Positions 7,844 to 15,484 of a stretch of DNA of 28,326 nucleotides are shown here, piece after piece (position 1 is the stretch's first letter; each line of letters starts with the position of its first letter). The position numbers and the translations under genes were made by a program. The stretch lies in the NCBI GenBank assembly GCA_037131065.1, contig JBAXRT010000023.1:1-28326 (forward strand). The letters are read 5' to 3'. Source of the DNA: JBAXRT01 sp037131065. Its GTDB lineage: Bacteria; Bacteroidota; Bacteroidia; Bacteroidales; FEN-979. Below the pieces are notes generated by a model. It was given only the letters and a program-made list of their open reading frames with translations. It did not search any database and was not told where the DNA came from.

Positions 7844-8821
7844 TTATCTTTTTATAATAAAAGAACCGGTGTTCAGGACCTGTTTCCCATCTTTCAGTTT
7901 GAAATAGTAGGAACCATTGGCCAGTGAATAGACCGGTAAACTATTTTTTATTTCATTAACCGAATAAGTAGTAACCATTTTCCCATCCATGGTATAAACC
8001 TCGAGGGTTCCCTCTTTTACCTGCTCGCTCAGTTCGATGGTGATCACATCCTTTGCAGGGTTCGGGTAAACCTTTACGGCAACATCCGGCATGAGGGTTT
8101 GTTCAATCCCTGCGGGATATCCCAGCATCAGGTCGTCGATGTAAAGCGTATTTCCCGGCTGACCAACGCCACCCATGAAGTTGATGACACTGAATCCGGC
8201 ACTGGCAACGGTGAGGAGGGTGATGGAATCAGATTCCAGACCACTGGAAGGATAGGTATAATCCATCGTAACCGTAAACTCGGTATAGGTGGAGACTTCA
8301 TTCTTGAAAACCTGCTTTCCAAAACCAATGGTATCCCTTTTCTTTGTCGTGGAATTCCATTTGGAGACGAGCAGCACGGCAGATGCGGAATCACCATTCA
8401 CTGGAGTAAACTTATACCATCCTTTGAGATAAACGGGTCTGCAGCTGTTACATCCGCGGCCGACAAGCGCTCTTGCACCAGCCATATCCAGTGTGGCAGT
8501 ACCAAGCATACCAGGGATAAAAACATTTACCGGGGGGCCAAACTGTGCAGAGACACACTTTGCAGCCCAGCTTCCGGAGTGAACATCATCGGTTTTGAAA
8601 ATGGTCACAGGACCAGGTCCAAGAGGAAAGGGAACAGCAAGAAGTTCGTTCAGGGTATTAAGCCAGTTGTCGCCTGGATCAGTACCGGTTTGATCATAAT
8701 TGAGGGAGCCGGAAACCGGCACATTGTACCAATTTTCAAGGTTGCCGTTAGGAACGTTAGATTGGCTGAATCCGAGTGTTGTCAGGAAGGTCAGGGCGAC
8801 CAGTAGTAACTGTTTTTTCAT
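7844..8821 (-). CDS. Secreted protein with T9SS type A C-terminal sorting domain (PCMD-like)
   Basis: This 325-residue protein has a signal peptide (residues 1-20, ending LGFSQ). Its beta-rich central domain opens NVPNGNLENWYN and contains TDDVHSGSWAAKC and LYIDDLMLGY, which resembles the Bacteroidota putative carbohydrate metabolism (PCMD) or carbohydrate-binding fold. A type A sorting domain covers about residues 250-325, with VYPNPAKDVITIEL and a final SFIIKR. It is expected to be exported, carried over the outer membrane by the type IX system and anchored or released. A TAnnTTTG promoter lies about 25 bases upstream of the ATG. It is the first gene of a tight cluster with rocD and the dipeptidase. 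The ligand is unknown. Confidence 0.85.
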   Translation of the reverse strand: MKKQLLLVALTFLTTLGFSQSNVPNGNLENWYNVPVSGSLNYDQTGTDPGDNWLNTLNELLAVPFPLGPGPVTIFKTDDVHSGSWAAKCVSAQFGPPVNVFIPGMLGTATLDMAGARALVGRGCNSCRPVYLKGWYKFTPVNGDSASAVLLVSKWNSTTKKRDTIGFGKQVFKNEVSTYTEFTVTMDYTYPSSGLESDSITLLTVASAGFSVINFMGGVGQPGNTLYIDDLMLGYPAGIEQTLMPDVAVKVYPNPAKDVITIELSEQVKEGTLEVYTMDGKMVTTYSVNEIKNSLPVYSLANGSYYFKLKDGKQVLNTGSFIIKR

Positions 8822-8845
8822 ATTGATGTGCTTTTAATGTTTGTA

Positions 8846-8853
8846 CAAAGATA
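8846..8853 (-). promoter_or_regulatory. -7 box TATCTTTG for the T9SS protein gene at 7844-8821
   Basis: The minus strand reads TATCTTTG, a full match to the Bacteroidota TAnnTTTG element, 25 bases before the ATG. A TTG at 8875-8877 lies 21 bases further upstream as a possible -33 element. Confidence 0.6.
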
Positions 8854-8901
8854 GAAATATTTGTTCAAATGAATGCAAGCAATGTCGGAGCGGAGCGTAG
8901 A

Positions 8902-8917
8902 CCACGCCCCGGCGTGG
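8902..8917. repeat. GC-rich hairpin, possible REP-like element
   Basis: CCACGCC (8902-8908) and GGCGTGG (8911-8917) form a perfect 7-bp stem with a 2-base loop, next to a GGAGCGGAGCG run at 8888-8898. No T-run follows on either strand, so it is not a standard terminator, although it lies 3' of the TonB receptor gene. Confidence 0.55.
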
Positions 8918-8933
8918 CAGGAATTATTATACC

Positions 8934-8982
8934 AGTGACTAATGACTAATGACTAATGACGAGTGAAGAGTGACGAATGGAG
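8934..8982. repeat. Heptanucleotide array after the second TonB receptor (7 units)
   Basis: Exactly 49 bases make seven units on the plus strand: AGTGACT, AATGACT twice, AATGACG, AGTGAAG, AGTGACG and AATGGAG. The array ends one base from the TAG stop of the minus-strand receptor gene (8984-8986). On the sense strand of that gene the units read as the TCGTCAY family. Confidence 0.9.
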
Positions 8983-8983
8983 A

Positions 8984-11392
8984 CTAGATCGTATAGATCA
9001 CCTGTATCTGCGTCATCCTTGGGGGCTCCATGGTCATGGGACGAAGGGAGAATTCGGTATTGAGCAGGTTGTTGACCAGGAAGGAGAATTTGAAGTTCTT
9101 CAGGGCATAGCTCAAACGGTAATCAAGGATCAAAGTACCGGTATTGTGCTGCTCCCTGTATTTTTTGATCCCGGTGTTCACACCAAACATGGGGTTATCA
9201 AGAAAATCGTAAAAGGCCTTGTCGATGTTCTTCATGAAGCCAAAATAACGGGCTCCGAACCCGGTAGAGAAGCGTTTCCATGTGATCTGGATATCGGCCT
9301 TGATGATGCTCTGAACGCGATATTTCAGGATATATCCAGCCGTATCGGAGGAGGTGCTTAAGTAAGTGTAAGGTTTATCAGGGGTCTTAGGATCAACATA
9401 GAATACATAACCGGGATCAGTGGACTCGGGAATCGAGTAAGTATAACCCAGCAGCACATTCAGACTTGTATTTTTTGCGATCTCCCCCTCTCCTGCCACA
9501 GTTATGTCAACGCCATAGATCCTGGCCGGACCTGTATTGAAGAATTTAAATCCGAGATTCTTTTTCGAATCTGAATTATTGCCCCACATCCCGAAATTGA
9601 ACTCAACGTAATTATCATACACTTCGTAGAACCCTGCAATATCAGCCATTCCAACAAACTTCCCGAATTTGAAAAGCTGCTTGGCCCCGAGTTCATAAGA
9701 GACACTCTTTTCAGAAATGAGTCCCGGGTTCGGGTAGAAGCCAAAACTACCGGAGTTGGTGGTAATAAAGCGTTCCCCGATACTCGGGAAACGGTAGCCC
9801 TGTCCGACCGAAAGCCGAAGGAAGGTCGATTTGCTTGCCTGGAAGTTCATCCCGGCACGGAAAATGGGCCGGTGATCGGTAACATCCGCCAACTGGTAAT
9901 ATTCATAACGCCCGCCCAAAAGAATGGTGAGTCGCTTAAAAAATTTCTTCTCCAACTGTGCATAGATCCCTAAATTCTCAGAAACATAGGTGCCATTCTC
10001 CCCTGTTGTCGGAGTTCCGTCGGCCGATAATTTCCCGGAAAAAACCTTACCATAGGCATAAACGTAAGTATTCATCGCACCGGCGACCAGCATCAGCCCT
10101 CCCAGTTTTTTAAACTTGTGCGTATACTGGTACTCATTGTAAATGGTCACCTGCATCGACGACTGGTCGTTCGTTCCTGTAGAGTTAGTATAGAAGACCC
10201 TGTTTTTCAGTGCATGGCTGTCGCCGTTGGGCGCAAAATATTTAACATAGGGATCCACATAGAATGTAAATTCTTTAAACAGAGACAGCGAACCTGGATA
10301 GGAGCGGTAGATGTTGGTATCGGCGTCGAACCAGAAAAAGGTCTGCGCATTCTGATTATACATGAAATTCCCGTTTAGCCCGTAATGCAGCCCGTCAACT
10401 TTTTTGGAGCGCACCCTCGTGTTGAAGAAAAGCTTTACCCTTTTCTCAAACTGCCCGTCGTTGTAAACCGTATCAACTGCTTTCCTCTCCGGGACGCCAC
10501 CAATATAACTCTGATCGTTGAAATAACTGACCCCGCCGGTGATATCGAAATTGTCGATCTTTTGTGCATGGGTAACCGAGATGCCATAATTAAGCGGATT
10601 CATCCCGGTCCACGGAGTATCATATTTCCTGGCAGGTTTGCTGTACATGCCAAGGAATGTATTGATCTTGGTCTTTGCCTCGTCTGTCGGCCATGCGGTC
10701 CTGACATTGACTGCCCCGTTGATGGCTGAAGAGCCATAGACCACGGAGGAAGCGCCTTTCACGACTTCAATCTGGTCAATGTCATCAATGGGTAAGAGAG
10801 GCCAGGTCGGCCTTCCCGCGTCTCCGCGAAGGAGGGGTATTTCATCAACCATGATCATAACCCTGGATCCTAAACCGGAGCTGAACCCGCTTCCTGCACG
10901 GATCTGCGGTTCATTGTTCACTATGGCAACACCGGGCATCCGGTCCACCGCTTTATCAATCGTCTGGATGTTCGCGGTTTCAATGGATTTTGCCTTCATC
11001 ACTTCAATCGAGGAGGTCGACTCCTGAATTTTCTGGGCATATTTCGAAGCAGAAACAACCACCGTGCTCAACTCCTGGGCTACCGGTATCAGGGAAATAT
11101 CAATCACGTGGTTCTGCTTCCCTTCCAGGTGGATGTGTTTTTCGGTTTTTTCGTACCCAACGTAAGAGATTACCATGTCATACTCTCCTCTGGGAAGTTC
11201 CATCCGGTAATTACCATTGCTGTCGGAGAAGGTACCCGTCGGTTGGTTCTTAAGACCGATGTTAACGAAAGGCAGGGGCTCGGAAGTCCTTTCATCCTGT
11301 ACCTTTCCGGTGAGGATAATATTCTGTGAAAATGCCAGAAATGGAAAGAGGAACAGCGAGAAGAGAATAACCAGGTGTAAGGTTTGCTTCAT
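8984..11392 (-). CDS. TonB-dependent receptor with carboxypeptidase-like N-terminal domain
   Basis: From the ATG at 11392 the product is 802 residues. A longer reading from 11413 would add seven residues before a typical signal peptide (MKQTLHLVILFSLFLF), so the inner start is preferred. The mature protein has a CarboxypepD_reg-like domain (about 24-105, with GTFSDSNGNYRMEL and ISYVGYEK). A TonB-box-like STVVVSASK and a plug domain follow (about 110-230, with AVDRMPGVAIVNNEPQIRAGSGF and VVKGASSVVYGSSAINGAVN). The rest is a barrel ending IQVIYTI. The plug style is closer to FepA/BtuB/CirA-type receptors than to SusC, which suggests a metal complex, cofactor or siderophore; this is inference. 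A TACCTTTG promoter box lies about 20 bases upstream. A heptamer array abuts the stop codon. Confidence 0.93.
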   Translation of the reverse strand: MKQTLHLVILFSLFLFPFLAFSQNIILTGKVQDERTSEPLPFVNIGLKNQPTGTFSDSNGNYRMELPRGEYDMVISYVGYEKTEKHIHLEGKQNHVIDISLIPVAQELSTVVVSASKYAQKIQESTSSIEVMKAKSIETANIQTIDKAVDRMPGVAIVNNEPQIRAGSGFSSGLGSRVMIMVDEIPLLRGDAGRPTWPLLPIDDIDQIEVVKGASSVVYGSSAINGAVNVRTAWPTDEAKTKINTFLGMYSKPARKYDTPWTGMNPLNYGISVTHAQKIDNFDITGGVSYFNDQSYIGGVPERKAVDTVYNDGQFEKRVKLFFNTRVRSKKVDGLHYGLNGNFMYNQNAQTFFWFDADTNIYRSYPGSLSLFKEFTFYVDPYVKYFAPNGDSHALKNRVFYTNSTGTNDQSSMQVTIYNEYQYTHKFKKLGGLMLVAGAMNTYVYAYGKVFSGKLSADGTPTTGENGTYVSENLGIYAQLEKKFFKRLTILLGGRYEYYQLADVTDHRPIFRAGMNFQASKSTFLRLSVGQGYRFPSIGERFITTNSGSFGFYPNPGLISEKSVSYELGAKQLFKFGKFVGMADIAGFYEVYDNYVEFNFGMWGNNSDSKKNLGFKFFNTGPARIYGVDITVAGEGEIAKNTSLNVLLGYTYSIPESTDPGYVFYVDPKTPDKPYTYLSTSSDTAGYILKYRVQSIIKADIQITWKRFSTGFGARYFGFMKNIDKAFYDFLDNPMFGVNTGIKKYREQHNTGTLILDYRLSYALKNFKFSFLVNNLLNTEFSLRPMTMEPPRMTQIQVIYTI

Positions 11393-11410
11393 GCAGTGCA
11401 AATTAGCGTG

Positions 11411-11418
11411 CAAAGGTA
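11411..11418 (-). promoter_or_regulatory. -7 box TACCTTTG for the TonB receptor at 8984-11392
   Basis: The minus strand reads TACCTTTG, a full TAnnTTTG match, ending 19 bases before the preferred ATG at 11392. It supports the shorter start, because the longer start at 11413 would lie inside the box. No clear -33 element is seen. Confidence 0.55.
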
Positions 11419-11449
11419 ATAAAGATTTTGAAAAAATGATATTTAATTA

Positions 11450-13345
11450 TTAATATATTTGAGCCTGCTCATTGATTTTCAATGATTTAAATCTCAAAGA
11501 GGGAGAGGGGACAAGATCGCCAAGCCCATAGTGTTTCCAGTTCCGGTCAATTTTCCCGATAACATCATCCGACATAAGAATTATACTCGGCCAATGGCGC
11601 TCAAAATCATCAAATTTCAGGCTCTTCCTGGTAGCATCGATGACCATGGAGTGAGAAAGGGTTCCGTTATCCATCCTGATGGTAAAAATATCACGCAAAG
11701 GATCCGTATTGCCAGCCGCCATCCATACAACGCCTGAGATATCAGAAACGTCCACCGGTGAATCCATGAAGAGCAGGAACCTGACATTTTTTATCCATCC
11801 CTTTTCAAAAATTGCATCTCCAAGCTGCCTGATATGCTGCTTCCGGTTTTTGATCACCGATAAAATTATTAAGGAGATCCCTTCGTCGGGCAGGGCGGTA
11901 TTGATATGCTTGATCTCCGGAAATTCGGACATGATCTCATGGCTGTCGCAAAATGGTTCATGAACGGGAAGCAAATCCCTTCGCTCTTCCGGAAATTTCA
12001 CGGTCGCATCAATCCCGGCCTTGCTTCCAAAGGCAAATTGCGGTCCGGAGTGGTCGAGGATATCCATGGGCCCCCGGATGAAGTGGATGTCAGTTGCCGG
12101 ATCAACCTTTGAGGAGATAGTCCTTGCAACTGCTTTATAATCTGTAAGATCAACCTCCTGATCAAGAACCACCAGGAATTTATTGAACATCATTTGTCCG
12201 GCTCCCCACAGGGAATTCATCACTTTCACCGCCTGACCGGGATAGGATTTCCTGATAGAGGCCAGTACGATATTGTGAAATACCCCTTCCAGGGGCATGT
12301 GCATCCCTTCCAGCTCCTGGGCGACTGTCATCCGGATGGGAGAACGGAATATCTTCTCTGTGGCCTTGCCTATCCATCCATCTTCCATGGGAGGAATTCC
12401 AACGATCGTTGCCGGATATATGGCCTCTCTCCTGTGGGTAATGCAAGTCACATGGAATTTAGGGAACTTGTCTTCAAGGGAGTAGAAGCCGGTGTGATCG
12501 CCAAAGGGTCCTTCCAGGATCAACTCCTCCTTCGGGTCAACATATCCCTCGATCACGAAATCAACATCAGCCGGGACCTCCAGTTCATTTGTGAGACACC
12601 TGACCAGGTCAACCTTTTTCTTCCTGAGAAAACCGGCGAACATATATTCATCCAGATTCTCCGGGAGCGGAGCTGTTGCCGCATAGGTATAAACCGGGTC
12701 ACCCCCCAGGGTCACCGTTACAGGCATACGCTTTCCGAGTTCCCTGTACTTATTGAAATGAGCGGCTGATCCTTTGTGGAGGTGCCAGTGCATCCCCGTA
12801 ATATCAGGACCGAAGACCTGCATACGGTACATGCCAAGATTCCTGATCCCGGTTTGCGGATCGCGGGTATGGACTCCCGGAAGTGTGATAAATGGTCCGC
12901 CATCGGCAGGCCAGCACTTCAGTACCGGGAGTCTGGTAAGATCAGGCGACTTCATCACCACCTCCTGGCAGGCTCCCTTCCTATGGATCACGCGCGGCAT
13001 CCAGGAGGAGATCTGCTGCAGGGCAGGCAGTATTTTTATTTTCTCAATAAATCTTTCCTTCGGCCCGAGCAACTCCCTGGTAAGGGTATCGATACTTTTC
13101 CCGATCTCATCCAGACTGCCGACTCCCAGTGCAAGGCATATTCGCCTGTCGGAGGAAAATGCATTGATCAGTAATGGGAAGTCAGTACCCGTATTCTCAA
13201 ACAGCAGGGCCGGGCCTCCATGCTTCACCATCCTGTCGGCGATCTCCGTGATCTCAAGCTCAGGTGAGACAGGCTCTTTAATCCTTAACAGCTCGCCTGA
13301 TGCTTCGAGGGTGTGAATGAAATGGGTTAGGGATTTGTAGGACAT
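11450..13345 (-). CDS. UbiD family decarboxylase (menaquinone-type)
   Basis: This 631-residue protein has the length of Bacteroidota UbiD-family decarboxylases rather than the roughly 490 residues of E. coli UbiD. It opens SLTHFIHTLEASGELLRI, has the MVKHGGPALLFENT segment near residue 40, and carries the family motif E278-GPFGDHTGFY, which holds the prenylated-FMN-site acidic residue region. Family members decarboxylate aromatic or unsaturated acids with prenylated FMN made by UbiX. In Bacteroidota they are often annotated as menaquinone biosynthesis decarboxylases; the real substrate cannot be set from sequence. No ubiX is visible. It follows ccmE, with a spacer made almost wholly of heptamer repeats that touch the ATG, so its translation start region is entirely repeat DNA. 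Confidence 0.9.
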   Translation of the reverse strand: MSYKSLTHFIHTLEASGELLRIKEPVSPELEITEIADRMVKHGGPALLFENTGTDFPLLINAFSSDRRICLALGVGSLDEIGKSIDTLTRELLGPKERFIEKIKILPALQQISSWMPRVIHRKGACQEVVMKSPDLTRLPVLKCWPADGGPFITLPGVHTRDPQTGIRNLGMYRMQVFGPDITGMHWHLHKGSAAHFNKYRELGKRMPVTVTLGGDPVYTYAATAPLPENLDEYMFAGFLRKKKVDLVRCLTNELEVPADVDFVIEGYVDPKEELILEGPFGDHTGFYSLEDKFPKFHVTCITHRREAIYPATIVGIPPMEDGWIGKATEKIFRSPIRMTVAQELEGMHMPLEGVFHNIVLASIRKSYPGQAVKVMNSLWGAGQMMFNKFLVVLDQEVDLTDYKAVARTISSKVDPATDIHFIRGPMDILDHSGPQFAFGSKAGIDATVKFPEERRDLLPVHEPFCDSHEIMSEFPEIKHINTALPDEGISLIILSVIKNRKQHIRQLGDAIFEKGWIKNVRFLLFMDSPVDVSDISGVVWMAAGNTDPLRDIFTIRMDNGTLSHSMVIDATRKSLKFDDFERHWPSIILMSDDVIGKIDRNWKHYGLGDLVPSPSLRFKSLKINEQAQIY

Positions 13346-13422
13346 AGTCTGCAGTCTGCAGTCTGCAGTCTGCAGTCAAAAGTCAGGACTAAATGCCGAC
13401 TGCCGACTGCCGACTGCCGACT
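13346..13422. repeat. Heptanucleotide array filling the ccmE-ubiD spacer (11 units)
   Basis: Exactly 77 bases make eleven units on the plus strand: AGTCTGC four times, AGTCAAA, AGTCAGG, ACTAAAT, then GCCGACT four times. It begins at the base next to the ubiD-family ATG and ends 3 bases from the ccmE stop, so it makes up nearly the whole spacer. Confidence 0.93.
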
Positions 13423-13425
13423 TAT

Positions 13426-13839
13426 TTACTTCGCCTCGTAGGCCTGCTCCTGGAACTTCGAGGGATTCTTCTGATCGTTGTACTTTGAAGGGCACTTCAG
13501 CAGCAGGCTTTTTGCGATAAAATCCTCCCCTTTCATAGAGCCAATGATCACGACCTTTTCTGATCTCTCAAAGTCCTGCGGCTTGGCATTGTTGTAAATC
13601 ACTTTTTTTTCCAGCCCCTTTTCATCAGTCATGTAAAAGGAGAACTGGTTGGCATTTTTTATGGCATCGTACTCGATCGGCTTGCTCCGGTTCAGTTTCC
13701 CGATGATATGGAACTCCTTACCCGGTTTGGCTGCAGCAGCATCAAAATCGGAGTAGGTACTCGAGTCCGACACGGTTGTCACAACAACGGCAATAGCCGC
13801 AACGATCACAAGGATTATGATGATATGAATGGTCTTCAT
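13426..13839 (-). CDS. ccmE: Cytochrome c maturation protein CcmE, Cys-type (CxxxY)
   Basis: The 137-residue protein has an N-terminal membrane anchor (about 4-23) and a periplasmic OB-fold domain. GKEFHIIGKLNRSKP (about 41-55) corresponds to the family's VRVGG-like strand, with FYMTDEKG and VVIIGSMKGEDFIAKSLLLKCPSKY further on. CcmE is the periplasmic haem chaperone that takes haem from CcmC and passes it to CcmF/H. The usual haem-binding HxxxY is here C116-PSK-Y120, the CxxxY form known from archaea and Desulfovibrio. The tail after it is short and polar. The ATG overlaps the ccmD stop as ATGA, so the two are translationally coupled. Confidence 0.93.
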   Translation of the reverse strand: MKTIHIIIILVIVAAIAVVVTTVSDSSTYSDFDAAAAKPGKEFHIIGKLNRSKPIEYDAIKNANQFSFYMTDEKGLEKKVIYNNAKPQDFERSEKVVIIGSMKGEDFIAKSLLLKCPSKYNDQKNPSKFQEQAYEAK

Positions 13840-13982
13840 TTTTTCTGTTCTGATTTTTTATTTTCCAACTCCTTTTCCAGCCTGGTTATTTTCCGGTCAA
13901 TTACAAAGAGGTAACCGAAAATCCCAACCAGGATGATGGCAAGCACCGCCACAACTACAAATATTCTTCCGTACATTTCCAT
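13836..13982 (-). CDS. ccmD: CcmD-like small membrane protein (48 aa)
   Basis: This short frame encodes 48 residues: MEMYGRIF, one hydrophobic segment (about 8-28, VVVAVLAIILVGIFGYLFVI) and then a basic, charged tail (DRKITRLEKELENKK). That is the CcmD layout of one transmembrane helix plus a cytoplasmic charged tail. CcmD helps release haem-loaded CcmE from the CcmABC complex. The position between ccmC and ccmE is the standard one, and the stop overlaps the ccmE ATG as ATGA. MEM gives two possible starts, residue 1 or 3. The gene is short enough to be missed by gene callers. A heptamer array ends just upstream of the ATG. Confidence 0.88.
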   Translation of the reverse strand: MEMYGRIFVVVAVLAIILVGIFGYLFVIDRKITRLEKELENKKSEQKK

Positions 13983-13986
13983 AAAT

Positions 13987-14031
13987 TCGTCATTAATAAA
14001 CACTCGTCACTCGTCACTCGTCACTCGTCAT
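13987..14031. repeat. Heptanucleotide array between ccmC and ccmD
   Basis: On the plus strand TCGTCAC three times and TCGTCAT once occupy 14004-14031. A further TCGTCAT-like unit at 13987-13993 lies beyond a 10-base AT-rich gap. Read on the minus (sense) strand the units are TGACGAG, which place a TGA in each frame every 21 bases. The ccmC reading frame ends inside the array. Confidence 0.9.
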
Positions 14032-14673
14032 TATTCTTCTGATCCTCACCCTTAAACTCAGGATCCAGAATCCCAGCAAAGCCCATCCGATCATAGCCGG
14101 ATAAAAGACAGTCCGCATTGAGGAATCCATGTGCATAGGAAGTACCGGTGTTGCATCGTTCCCTGTTGCAGGATGGAGACCTGCGCCTGATAACCTGGGC
14201 AGGATAAGGACAAACACGATCCAGAGGATAAAGGCAAAGATGTTGTAGACCGCTGCAACCTTGGCTTTTTTATGCCCGTCTTCAATCGATCCCCTCAGGA
14301 TGATATAAGCCATGTAGATAAAGAGCCCGACTGCCGCCCCGTTCAGTTTGGGATCTTTCACCCACGGCGTGCCCCAGGTAAAGGTGGCCCAGACCATACC
14401 GGTAAAAATGCCCAGGAATCCGAACAGCATGCCCACATTCACTGCCTCCACGGCCACGACATCCTCGGTTTCATCAAATTTTCTCAGGTAACGTAGACTA
14501 TAAATGAACCCGGTGAACAGCATGGCGAACATCCCGAACCACATCCCCACGTGATAAAAAAGGTTCCGCATGGTCTGTTCGATCATGGTCACAGGGACAT
14601 CCACAATGAACCCGAAAATGACAGCATACAACAACAGGATGCCTGCCAGTATTTTCCACCAATATTTTTTCAT
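14014..14673 (-). CDS. ccmC: Haem exporter/assembly protein CcmC
   Basis: This 219-residue polytopic membrane protein of the haem-handling family has about six transmembrane helices. It keeps the tryptophan-rich segment W95-ATFTW100-GTPW104-VKDPKL, which contacts haem, and two flanking histidines, H41 in FYHVG and H181 in PMHMDSS, that ligate it. CcmC loads haem on CcmE with CcmD. It follows ccmB by 10 bases. The last residues, MTSDE, and the TGA stop come from the adjoining TGACGAG heptamers, so the native C-terminus has been replaced or extended by repeat DNA. The length is still close to family size. Confidence 0.95.
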   Translation of the reverse strand: MKKYWWKILAGILLLYAVIFGFIVDVPVTMIEQTMRNLFYHVGMWFGMFAMLFTGFIYSLRYLRKFDETEDVVAVEAVNVGMLFGFLGIFTGMVWATFTWGTPWVKDPKLNGAAVGLFIYMAYIILRGSIEDGHKKAKVAAVYNIFAFILWIVFVLILPRLSGAGLHPATGNDATPVLPMHMDSSMRTVFYPAMIGWALLGFWILSLRVRIRRIMTSDE

Positions 14674-14683
14674 TCAGCCGGGA

Positions 14684-15343
14684 TTAATCGCGCCAAAGGT
14701 ACGGAAATAATAAATATGCCAGCATGATCACGGCGCCGTTGATCGTGACCAGGAGCACGATAAACCCTGTATTACCGGACCATTCCTGGTGTTTCAGCGC
14801 AGCGGAGGAGACCTTCATGAGGGTGGCGAGCAAAGGGAGTACGATAGGGAAGCTGAGAATGGCCATGAGCGAAAAATTCTGGCTTGCGCGGGAAGCGATG
14901 GCAGCGACCATGGTGAGAATGGAGGAAAGTCCGAGACTTCCAAGGACAAGCGCCAGTAAAAAGAGCGGCATGTTGACCACCATATTCCCCATGAGAAGCA
15001 AAAAGAAAACAAAAGAGAGCAGGGAAAGAATGGCCATCAGCAAAAGATTGTAAAGGATCTTCGACAAGACGATCGCCTGGGGACTGGCAAGGGTATAGTA
15101 GTAAAGATGGCGGGCAGGGCTCTCCTGGGCAAAACTTTTTGATATCCCGTTTACTGCGACAAAGAGCAAGATCACCCAGAAGAGGGAGTTCCATGTCTCA
15201 GCAGAGATCACATCCTCAAATGCCAGGTAAGTAACGAAGATCGTGGAAACAAGATAAAGAAGTATGCCATTGATCACATACTTCTGCTTTAGTTCCAGCC
15301 TGATCTCCTTGGCAAAAAGATGTTTGACTTCAGTTCCGAGCAT
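14684..15343 (-). CDS. ccmB: Haem exporter membrane protein CcmB
   Basis: From the ATG at 15343 the product is 219 residues, the normal CcmB length, starting MLGTEVKHLFAKEIRLELKQKY, the conserved N-terminus. A frame open to 15406 would add 21 residues that run through a run of A residues and a palindrome and are not family-like. About six transmembrane helices are visible, and the FAQESPARHLYYYTLASPQAIVLSK segment (residues about 71-95) is a family hallmark. CcmB is the membrane part of the CcmAB ABC module that drives release of haem-CcmE. The ATPase gene ccmA, usually next to it, is not found here: the gene upstream is an unrelated secreted protein. Confidence 0.93.
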   Translation of the reverse strand: MLGTEVKHLFAKEIRLELKQKYVINGILLYLVSTIFVTYLAFEDVISAETWNSLFWVILLFVAVNGISKSFAQESPARHLYYYTLASPQAIVLSKILYNLLLMAILSLLSFVFFLLLMGNMVVNMPLFLLALVLGSLGLSSILTMVAAIASRASQNFSLMAILSFPIVLPLLATLMKVSSAALKHQEWSGNTGFIVLLVTINGAVIMLAYLLFPYLWRD

Positions 15344-15403
15344 GCCTTCATTTTTCAGGACCACAAAGATAAAAAAACCCCGCGGTTTGCCCAAGATCAA
15401 AAA

Positions 15404-15457
15404 CACCTCATCCCCCTCCCCTTCTCCTCAAGGAGAAGGGGTGCAGGGGTTGAGGTG
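15404..15457. repeat. Long imperfect palindrome, REP-like element
   Basis: The outer arms CACCTCA (15404-15410) and TGAGGTG (15451-15457) enclose a perfect inner stem, CCCCTTCTCCT (15418-15428) with AGGAGAAGGGG (15431-15441), around a 2-base loop. C-rich and G-rich middles pair imperfectly. From memory, similar C-rich/G-rich palindromes recur in Bacteroidota genomes. It lies between the secreted-protein gene at 15485 and ccmB and could stop transcription. Confidence 0.7.
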
Positions 15458-15484
15458 CATTAAATTGGTTTTTGACCTGATTGG

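Noticed and set aside
11393..11413. Seven-residue longer start for the second TonB receptor
   Set aside because: It would start inside the TACCTTTG promoter box and precede a normal signal peptide.
15344..15406. Longer N-terminus for CcmB
   Set aside because: The extra 21 codons run through an A-run and a palindrome and do not look like CcmB; the ATG at 15343 gives the normal length.
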